This document shows positions 57,901 to 64,000 of a stretch of 64,000 nt of DNA, in pieces. Source of the DNA: an uncultured Verrucomicrobiota bacterium (GTDB lineage: Bacteria; Verrucomicrobiota; Verrucomicrobiia; Opitutales; Seribacteraceae). Position 1 is the first letter of the stretch; the number at the start of each line of letters is the position of its first letter. The translations under genes and the position numbers were made by a program. The stretch covers positions 1-64,000 of the forward strand of contig CACMZN010000003.1 in the NCBI GenBank assembly GCA_902618175.1. The letters run 5' to 3'. The notes under the pieces are model-generated. The model had not been told where the DNA came from, did not search any database, and saw only the letters and a program-made list of their open reading frames with translations.

Positions 57901-58559
57901 CCTTGACCATCTCCAAATATTTGCACTTCCAAGTGACGAGCTTCGATGAAGTACTTCTCCAGAAACAATCCGTCATTTCCAAAATTTGACTGTGCCATTC
58001 GCCTTACCTGTCGCATCGCACCTTTCAATTCGGATGAGGAGGAACATAGAGACATTCCAATTCCACCTCCACCCGCAGTGCTTTTCAACATCACTGGAAA
58101 TCCGATTTTCTCCGCCTCTCGAATCGCTTCCTCCCAACTCTTTACCAACCCGGATCCCGGGGGGAGCGGAACCCCGGACTTTTCGGCGAGAGTACGCGCC
58201 CGGTGTTTTAATCCAAACTTCCGAATCTGATCGGGCCGCGGGCCAATGAAGACGAGGTTCTTGGACTCACAGCTCTCCGCAAAATTCGCATCTTCACTCA
58301 ACAGTCCATATCCCGGATGAATGGCATCAACTCCGAGTCGTTGTGCGCAAGCAAGAATTTTCGGGCCTACCAAATAACTTTGGCCGACTGGGGAGTTACC
58401 GATACATTCGGAGAAGTCGGCCATTTCCACATGGAGAGCTCCCCGGTCGGCTTCAGAAAAAACCGCGACCGTTTCCAATCCCATTTTCTTTGCCGTTCGA
58501 ATGATTCGCACCGCGATTTCTCCGCGGTTTGCAACCAAGATGCGGGTGAAAGTCGCCAT
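54960..58559 (-). CDS. Biotin-dependent urea/guanidine carboxylase
   Basis: ANRGEIAVRIIRTAKKMG; MLKSTAGGGGIGM; FLEVNTRLQVEH; AHS1/AHS2-type carboxyltransferase region; IIESMKMEIALESP biotinyl site. Confidence 0.95.
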   Translation of the reverse strand: MATFTRILVANRGEIAVRIIRTAKKMGLETVAVFSEADRGALHVEMADFSECIGNSPVGQSYLVGPKILACAQRLGVDAIHPGYGLLSEDANFAESCESKNLVFIGPRPDQIRKFGLKHRARTLAEKSGVPLPPGSGLVKSWEEAIREAEKIGFPVMLKSTAGGGGIGMSLCSSSSELKGAMRQVRRMAQSNFGNDGLFLEKYFIEARHLEVQIFGDGQGGAFSLGVRDCSAQRRNQKVLEETPPMGVKKNVLEELEASAVALARGVRYRSAGTVEFIYDEIQEKFYFLEVNTRLQVEHGITELINGIDLVEWMIRLAYGDASMFEHPPCRPRGHSAEARIYAENPAKNFEPSTGLITRVAFPEKIRCDTWVQNGTEVSPYYDPLLAKIMVYGKNREQTIRSLARALSETEIHGIQTNLEYLEQVVENEWTGKTPFHTKSLQGFSTSSRTLEILRSGTQTTVQDFPGRLGYWDVGVPPSGPMDSLSFRMGNRIVGNQPYAKGLEITAYGPKIKFNHACVVALCGASGEARLNEQPVEFWQAIKVKIGDFLEVGRINPYGMRCYLLISGGLKIPEYLGSGSTFTLGKFGGHCGRALVTGDHLPIGDDSFTDLYPSIDPGIIPKIYKEWSIRVLYGPHGAPDYFTEHYLEAFFESKWKVHYNSDRTGVRLEGPKPEWARKDGGEAGLHPSNIHDNAYSVGAVDFTGDMPVILGPDGPSLGGFVCPVTVVAADLWKIGQLKPGDLLQFSLISHEQSTQLMQEQEKRIEEFERIGMNTASFPMIYPTQQSCILATGKNKIEKWMIRQAGDSNLLVEFGEPILDLGLRFKIHLLHQVLQRKKIAGVVDLTPGIRSLQVHFNPLVAPRKQLLDWITEAIEGLELESKRSVASRIVSLPISWDDPTTRLATEKYRQSVRPDAPWCPDNIEFIRRINGLSSIEEVRKIIFEARYVVLGLGDVYLGAPVATPMDPRHRLVTTKYNPARTWTPENAVGIGGAYLCIYGMEGPGGYQLFGRTLQMWNTYGGSDDFSDGQPWLLRFFDQIRFYEVSSSELEEIRRDFPLGRFSLRTEDSTFDLEKYQRFLDDHTNEISIFQKKQKQAFREERERWKSEDRSIIIKPKDSKQENSDVPPEGTTSVESMVAGNLWKWEVSEGDRVEHGQGLGIIESMKMEIALESPGPGKVHSILKQEGELVRPGECLLLLED

Positions 58560-58562
58560 TGG

Positions 58563-59198
58563 TTACCAAATGAAAACCTGAACTGGAGTGGGGTTGTAGG
58601 CGTTGCAGGGGTTGTTGATTTGAGGACAATTTGAAATCAGGCAGAGCACATCCACTTCGGCCCGCATCTCAACATAACGACCGGGAGCGGAAATTCCATC
58701 CTCGAAAGTAAGTTTTCCCCCGGGTGTGACCGGTACGTTCATGAAGAAGTTGATGTTGCAGGGAAGGTCGCGTTTTCCCAAATTCGGACTCCAATCCTGC
58801 AAGCCCCTGAGAAAACTGTCCCGGCAGGCATGGAAATGTTCCTTGTCGAATGAATAGCGCATCGTGTTACTCTCTCGGGAGCAAGCTCCTCCCAGCGTAT
58901 CATGGCGCCCGCAGGTATCTGCAGTGAGAGTGAGTAAGTGAGTTTTCCGATTCGAGAGCAACCGAGAACCTGTTGTGAGATAAAGGTTTTGCTGACTTTG
59001 AATGGTGTCACTTGCGCTGTAGCGGTCGGCCGGATCATTGCCATGATAGAACAAAGTATCCACCGCCTGGTTTCCCTCCAGGTCGAGAATTCGAAAAATC
59101 TGCCCTGCTTTCAATCTTCGCATCCAATGGTCCCCTGCAGCAATTACCTTCGTATACTCAGCTGCTTGGGGGTCTTGATTGCTTTCGGTAATTTTCAT
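58563..59198 (-). CDS. Urea carboxylase-associated protein (DUF1989)
   Basis: [73 protein letters not shown]. Confidence 0.92.
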   Translation of the reverse strand: MKITESNQDPQAAEYTKVIAAGDHWMRRLKAGQIFRILDLEGNQAVDTLFYHGNDPADRYSASDTIQSQQNLYLTTGSRLLSNRKTHLLTLTADTCGRHDTLGGACSRESNTMRYSFDKEHFHACRDSFLRGLQDWSPNLGKRDLPCNINFFMNVPVTPGGKLTFEDGISAPGRYVEMRAEVDVLCLISNCPQINNPCNAYNPTPVQVFIW

Positions 59199-59206
59199 GA
59201 GTCAAT

Positions 59207-59941
59207 TTAGAATCTTAGGTTGTTGTAATCCACAGTGTTTTGATAAGCCCGCTGGTTTTCCGGGCAACAAAGCAGGCACGGATCTTTGGAAGTGGGAACG
59301 GGTGTGTTCCGTACGCTTAGTTTTACCGGATGATTTTCATAATCAACCGAAGGATCCATAGGGTGACTGCAGGTATTTAGCACTACCAAAGTATCCATTT
59401 CCATCCTTAATTCAAGAGAGTCTCCAGGCTTGCTGTTTTCGGGAACAAACTTCAAATTTCCTTTGTTGTCAGCGGTTACTTTGCTGAACCAGTTCAAATT
59501 CGGAACGAGGTCGCGCTCTCCCAAATCCCACTTTCCCAGTTCAGTGAGGAAACAATCTCTTCCATTTCGATGCCAGTGGTTGCCAGCTTCCTGATAGTTC
59601 TTGGATCCGAATTTTTTCTCTACCCCTGATGCATCGGAAAATCCACATACTGTGTCGTGCCATCCGCAAGTGTCCATGGTAATCGAAGAAAATAACCGGC
59701 CCATGTCCGAATGAAGGCAGTAAGGAGATCGGAGAAAGAAAATTTGCTGTCCCTTTAAGGTATCAGGCATGTTGTAACGCTCCTGTTTTTCATAGGCGTT
59801 ATAAAGCAACATCCCAACATTGGCGCCTCCCTCGAGGTCTTCAATCCGCAGAGTCTTTCCACGCCCGATCACTTTTGACCACATGCCTGCACCGGTCAAT
59901 TGCACCGAATAAAATGCTTCATTTGAACTACCGGCGCTCAT
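59207..59941 (-). CDS. Urea carboxylase-associated protein (DUF1989), second paralog
   Basis: [53 protein letters not shown]. Confidence 0.92.
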   Translation of the reverse strand: MSAGSSNEAFYSVQLTGAGMWSKVIGRGKTLRIEDLEGGANVGMLLYNAYEKQERYNMPDTLKGQQIFFLRSPYCLHSDMGRLFSSITMDTCGWHDTVCGFSDASGVEKKFGSKNYQEAGNHWHRNGRDCFLTELGKWDLGERDLVPNLNWFSKVTADNKGNLKFVPENSKPGDSLELRMEMDTLVVLNTCSHPMDPSVDYENHPVKLSVRNTPVPTSKDPCLLCCPENQRAYQNTVDYNNLRF

Positions 59942-59969
59942 GATGTGAAAATTTCATCTATCACTATTC

Positions 59970-60869
59970 TCATTCCACCTCATCCCCGATTTCAGTCAAG
60001 CGAATCATCGGGACCGTTTCATTGGAGTTCGAGTCCGCCGGACGGATTAAATCTTCCAGTCTTTTTTTGGTGGCAAGAAATTCTGGTGATAAAAATTGCT
60101 CGGGACTTCTAGGTCGTGGAACTGGCACTTCGATCAATTCGTCGATCTCTCCAGGATTCGCTTTAAGAACAATGATTCGATCGGATAGGTAAACCGCTTC
60201 ATCAAGGTCATGAGTGACAAAAAAAATGGTAACGTCTACGTTACGCCAGATTTTCAAAAGGTAGTCTTGCATTGATGCACGGGTTTGCGCGTCCAGAGCG
60301 CCGAATGGCTCATCAAGAAACAGGATTTCAGGACGGTTGGCGAGGGAACGTGCAATTGCTACCCTTTGTTTCATTCCTCCCGAGAGCTGGCTCGGATAGA
60401 CCTCTGCGAACTTGGAAAGCCCAACGATCTCCAACCACTCCATCGCTTCCGATTCCGCTTTCATTTTACCCATGCCTTTCACCTCGAGTCCGAACATGAC
60501 GTTTTTCTTTACCGACAACCAGGGAAACAGAGTGTAGTCTTGGAAGACCATGCCCCTTTCCGCGCTGGGTCCTTTCATGCTTTTTCCATCTAGCATGACT
60601 TGTCCTGAAGATGGAAAGTCCAAGCCGGCAAGAATTCGAATCAAAGTGGTTTTCCCACATCCTGATGGTCCGATCACAGTTATGAACTCACGCCGGTGAA
60701 TTTGAAAATTCAATTCACGCAGTGCATTAACTTTTCCTTTGGGTGAATGGAATTCTTTACTCAATTGATGGACCTGCAGTTTGATCGGTCGGTTATGCAA
60801 TTTTCGAAAACGGTCTGCAACGGCCGTCGATTGCTCGAGATAGGATGGAAGTTCAAAGGGAGAGCTCAT
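59970..60869 (-). CDS. ABC transporter ATPase (nitrate/taurine/urea-type importer)
   Basis: [59 protein letters not shown]. Confidence 0.95.
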   Translation of the reverse strand: MSSPFELPSYLEQSTAVADRFRKLHNRPIKLQVHQLSKEFHSPKGKVNALRELNFQIHRREFITVIGPSGCGKTTLIRILAGLDFPSSGQVMLDGKSMKGPSAERGMVFQDYTLFPWLSVKKNVMFGLEVKGMGKMKAESEAMEWLEIVGLSKFAEVYPSQLSGGMKQRVAIARSLANRPEILFLDEPFGALDAQTRASMQDYLLKIWRNVDVTIFFVTHDLDEAVYLSDRIIVLKANPGEIDELIEVPVPRPRSPEQFLSPEFLATKKRLEDLIRPADSNSNETVPMIRLTEIGDEVE

Positions 60870-62257
60870 GCCTTGGTTCGGTCTGCGTAAGAGCTGTGAT
60901 TACTCATCCGTAGAATAAAACGGGTTATGGGACCCTTGGCTCCGGTTTGCGCCTCCTCAGTCCATGGAAAAAGTAGGTCTCTTAATCCATGAAAAAAACG
61001 ATCTGTGAAGAATCCGGTAAATCCTATCAATATGATAACTGGAAAAACCCGATCGAAATTATAGCGAGTTCCTTGGGTATCGATGAATCCGGTAAGTCCG
61101 GTTTTTTCACCGATCAACTCTGCGATTACCAGCCATGTCCACGACCACCCCAGAAGAATGCGCAGGTCGTTGTAGAGATTGGGGAGAATGCCAGGAACAA
61201 TTACACGCTTGAGGAGCTGTCTGCGATTCGCACCTAAGGTCTGTGCTGCCTCCAGCAAGGATTTTTCCAACAATCGGGTGGTGTTGGCAATTACTAGAAC
61301 CAATTGGAAAAAAGTGCCAACGAATACCAACATGATCTTGGGAGCATCGGAAGTTCCCAAGAAAGCGACGAATAGAACACTGAAGGTAGGGGCGGGCATG
61401 TATCGGAAAAAATCAATGAATGGCTCATGAAGTTTCGAGAAAAAATCCAGCGAACCACAAAGAATGGCAAGCGGGATCCCAAGCAAGCAGGAATAGGTGA
61501 ATCCCCAGAAGATGATTGTCAGGGAATGACGGTATCTTTCCCACATAGTGGGCATGTCGTTGTCCGGTTTGGTGGTAAAGTCACGCCAGCCTGCTTGAAT
61601 AACTTCATGAGGTGCAGGTAAATAGACCGGGTTTGAAGAAACCCCCTGTGGAATTAACTTGAGCATGGCTTCCGTTGGGTATCGCTTGGAATCATAAGTG
61701 GGAGCGTAGGCGGACAATAATCTCCAATTACTGCGGATAACCTCAATATTTTCCTCGGTCAATTCCACCTCGGTTGACTTTAGGCTACCTTCAGCCAGCC
61801 CTTTCCAGACTCCATACAACTTTTCGTCATTTTGCTGTTCTTTGACTTCCAACCATCCGTTCGCCACAGCCAAAGGTGCAAGGTGTCTTAGTTTCTTAAG
61901 GTTGTCCCTCCTTGAACCTATAATTGGTTTGTTTTGCTCACGGGCTTCCATGATGGCTTGGTTTTCGACTCGGATCGCTTCAGAGAAAGTGGGAAAAAAT
62001 TCCTTGCTTACACGATCACCTGCGGTGAATACGGTAGTAACTCCAGACCGGTCGGCCGAGACTTGAAGTTTGATGTCGGGATGCCAGATGAAGGGAGCGT
62101 AGCTAACAATCGTCCACAAGAACAAAGGTATAAGAAAAGACCCTGTAGTGAGGAGAGATTGCTTCCCGGGACTTAAATCCTTTCGAATGTGCAACCATCG
62201 ATTTAATTTTTTTGGTTCCAATGAAGACATCAACTTGGAGTAGCGAAAACCAAGCAA
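60866..62257 (-). CDS. ABC transporter permease with large N-proximal insertion
   Basis: SsuC/TauC-like core [48 protein letters not shown]; 463 aa. Confidence 0.92.
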   Translation of the reverse strand: MLGFRYSKLMSSLEPKKLNRWLHIRKDLSPGKQSLLTTGSFLIPLFLWTIVSYAPFIWHPDIKLQVSADRSGVTTVFTAGDRVSKEFFPTFSEAIRVENQAIMEAREQNKPIIGSRRDNLKKLRHLAPLAVANGWLEVKEQQNDEKLYGVWKGLAEGSLKSTEVELTEENIEVIRSNWRLLSAYAPTYDSKRYPTEAMLKLIPQGVSSNPVYLPAPHEVIQAGWRDFTTKPDNDMPTMWERYRHSLTIIFWGFTYSCLLGIPLAILCGSLDFFSKLHEPFIDFFRYMPAPTFSVLFVAFLGTSDAPKIMLVFVGTFFQLVLVIANTTRLLEKSLLEAAQTLGANRRQLLKRVIVPGILPNLYNDLRILLGWSWTWLVIAELIGEKTGLTGFIDTQGTRYNFDRVFPVIILIGFTGFFTDRFFHGLRDLLFPWTEEAQTGAKGPITRFILRMSNHSSYADRTKA

Positions 62258-62309
62258 GCCGGGCGATCAAGCCCCATCTGTAAATTTGCAGAGGCTGGTT
62301 CGAAATGAA

Positions 62310-63305
62310 CTATTCCAACGACTCGGCGTAATTCAAGGTGAACGAAGGATCGAGATATTTGTCCGTGTCCAGAGGTTCTCCGTAAACTTCAAATTTGACG
62401 TTAAACTCATCCACGATCTCGGTGGATCCATATACCGAGTCAAGACCTTTACCTTCCTCCCAAAATCCCAAAGCTTCTTCGAGAGTTAGAATCTTTGTAC
62501 CCTTGAAAAAAGGTTCGTATTCAGCTGGCTCTAGGGAGACACGAGCGGAAAGAATTTTTAAAGCGTCGTCTATATTGTTCTCGTCCATCAGATAATCCAC
62601 GATCCGATACCACACCTTGACTACTTTTTCCCAGTCTTCTTTGTTTGCTTCCAAACTTTCTGAGGATACACAAAGCAAATCGTATATGATGCCAGGTGCA
62701 TCAGCTGAAGTAAAGATTGGTTTGGAGCCTTCGACTGTCTTGAGTGCCTGACCGGAATTCGGCTGCCATGCAGCGATTGCGTCAACGTCACCCGATGCTA
62801 GGACTTGGGCTGTTTCATCCGTCGGAGTATTAACTATCGTGACGTCCTCCGCAGACATCCCGTTTTCTTCCAAAGCTTTAAGAAGAAGCAGATGGCACAC
62901 GAATCCTTCTTCGACTCCTACCTTCATGCCTTCCAAACCCTTAACAGTATCAATTCCCGGCTTGGCAACCACCATATCATTGCCATTGGAATAATCATTT
63001 ACAATTATTCCCACCGAGGGCTTGCCGGTCGCTCCTGTTACCAAAGCGTCTCCATTGGTCATACAAACTGCATCCACTTGTCCGGCGACATAAGCATCCA
63101 TCGAGGCCACGTAGTCAAACCAAAGAAATTCCACATCCACGCCTTCTTCATCGAACCAATCTTTTTGAATGCCAATTTCCCATGCAACCCATCCTGGCCA
63201 GTCACTGTAGCCGATCTTCAAGGTTTTGGAGAAAAGTGAGGATGATCCAAGACAGAAGAAAAATATTAATGCGAAAAAAACAGGTGTTTTTGTTGTTGAA
63301 GACAT
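62310..63305 (-). CDS. ABC transporter substrate-binding protein (NMT1/TauA-like, urea-carboxylase-linked)
   Basis: [60 protein letters not shown]; internal Met gives a proper signal peptide. Confidence 0.92.
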   Translation of the reverse strand: MSSTTKTPVFFALIFFFCLGSSSLFSKTLKIGYSDWPGWVAWEIGIQKDWFDEEGVDVEFLWFDYVASMDAYVAGQVDAVCMTNGDALVTGATGKPSVGIIVNDYSNGNDMVVAKPGIDTVKGLEGMKVGVEEGFVCHLLLLKALEENGMSAEDVTIVNTPTDETAQVLASGDVDAIAAWQPNSGQALKTVEGSKPIFTSADAPGIIYDLLCVSSESLEANKEDWEKVVKVWYRIVDYLMDENNIDDALKILSARVSLEPAEYEPFFKGTKILTLEEALGFWEEGKGLDSVYGSTEIVDEFNVKFEVYGEPLDTDKYLDPSFTLNYAESLE

Positions 63306-63377
63306 GATGATGAACCTTAAGGGGTGAAGATTGGATTGATCTGAAGATCGTGGTTGTAGCCAAGAGGTCAAAAAGTT

Positions 63378-63394
63378 TGCATATCTCGTGCCAA
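63378..63394 (-). promoter_or_regulatory. Sigma54 (-24/-12) promoter of the carboxylase/transporter operon
   Basis: Minus strand TTGGCACGAGATATGCA versus YTGGCACGRNNNTTGCW: GG-N10-GC spacing exact, one mismatch; ~70-90 nt upstream of the start at 63305. Confidence 0.7.
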
Positions 63395-63609
63395 GGAAAC
63401 CCTTTTGGGAAAAAACGTTCAATTGTCGCCCTCACCAACCCATGATATCTCACCTAATATTATTTACTGATTAGCTTCTTGTATCTTGAAGAGTAGGCCG
63501 ACAGAGAAATTATGATGTTCTGAATTCGATGACCAATTCTTGAGATTTCTGAATGCTTTCCGAAGGATGCATTTGCAAGTAGGCACAGTCTCCATTAACC
63601 TATGACATT

Positions 63610-63870
63610 ATGTATCATCCTGGAGGATTTGGAGGTGGAAATGATGACCCCCCGTTACGCTCTCCCAAGCGCAGGGACCCTTCCGTTTGGAAACCCATAT
63701 TTTTCATGGTTTCTTTTTTGTTTGGTTGGGTGTTTTGTTTTCTTGTAGGCATAAATCTTGGACTTGGTTGGTATGCATGGCCATTCGGATCCTTGATGCT
63801 TGCATCTGGGTTTATCGTCTATGTCTTTTTTCTTTACCGAGATCGAAAAATTTCCGGAAGAGAGAATTAA
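63610..63870 (+). CDS. Small membrane protein, AtpZ/AtpI-like
   Basis: 86 aa, two TM segments; WKPIFFMVSFLFGWVFCFLVGINLGLGWYAWPFGSLMLASGFIVYVFFLYRD. Confidence 0.45.
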   Translation: MYHPGGFGGGNDDPPLRSPKRRDPSVWKPIFFMVSFLFGWVFCFLVGINLGLGWYAWPFGSLMLASGFIVYVFFLYRDRKISGREN

Positions 63871-63910
63871 ATCTGAAATCATTTCAATTTCCCAAATTCC
63901 TGAAAGTCGG

Positions 63911-64000
63911 ATGCGAGTGAACCTTTCTTTTTTCAATCCAATTTTCTTTAAGTTAATTTTACTGCTTATTCTTTCGAATATATTGTTTTCTTCAGCTGAT
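63911..64000 (+). CDS. 5' end of a membrane/secreted protein, truncated by window edge
   Basis: MRVNLSFFNPIFFKLILLLILSNILFSSAD..., open to the end. Confidence 0.4.
   Translation, partial: MRVNLSFFNPIFFKLILLLILSNILFSSAD

Noticed and set aside
63306-63540. Guanidine-I (ykkC), guanidine-II or guanidine-III riboswitch upstream of the carboxylase operon
   Set aside because: Searched the minus strand by eye for the conserved ykkC core and ACGR hairpins; none found. A covariance-model search would be decisive.
1-64000. CRISPR arrays, IS elements, prophage or classical defence genes
   Set aside because: No regularly spaced short repeats, transposase, integrase or phage structural motifs recognised in the ORFs.

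Overview
Gene-dense 64 kb chromosomal window, probably from an aquatic Opitutae/Puniceicoccales-like Verrucomicrobium (lineage is inference from gene content). I see no IS element, prophage, CRISPR array or rRNA. Main contents: (1) a giant secreted protein open from 5730 off the left edge (>=1910 codons): esterase-like domain, FN3-like region, sulfatase, InlB-type repeats, PQQ-like propeller, then exact 213-bp-period repeats; (2) a sigma54-type two-component operon with two coiled-coil exported proteins and a beta-barrel-like protein; (3) housekeeping genes (ispH, purB, PPi-type pfk, lysA, folA, valS, gpmA, folE2, pdxH, menB, pyrC, proA, uxaC) plus a sulfatase and tRNA-Cys(GCA); (4) an FtsX-type ABC/lipocalin-hydrolase operon behind an inverted-repeat-rich leader; (5) a complete retinal-proteorhodopsin cassette: predicted blue-tuned (Q at position 105) proton pump, prenyl synthase, a single ORF fusing CrtI and CrtB, a CrtYcd-type lycopene cyclase, and Blh; (6) a urea/guanidine carboxylase operon (allophanate hydrolase, carboxylase, two DUF1989 proteins, ABC transporter) with a near-consensus sigma54 promoter. 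The most notable items are the CrtI-CrtB fusion in thraustochytrid-like I-B-Y order, a 10-bp hairpin at the proteorhodopsin/crtE boundary, a possible three-way-junction element after tRNA-Cys, the sigma54 promoter of the carboxylase operon, and the giant esterase-sulfatase-propeller protein.
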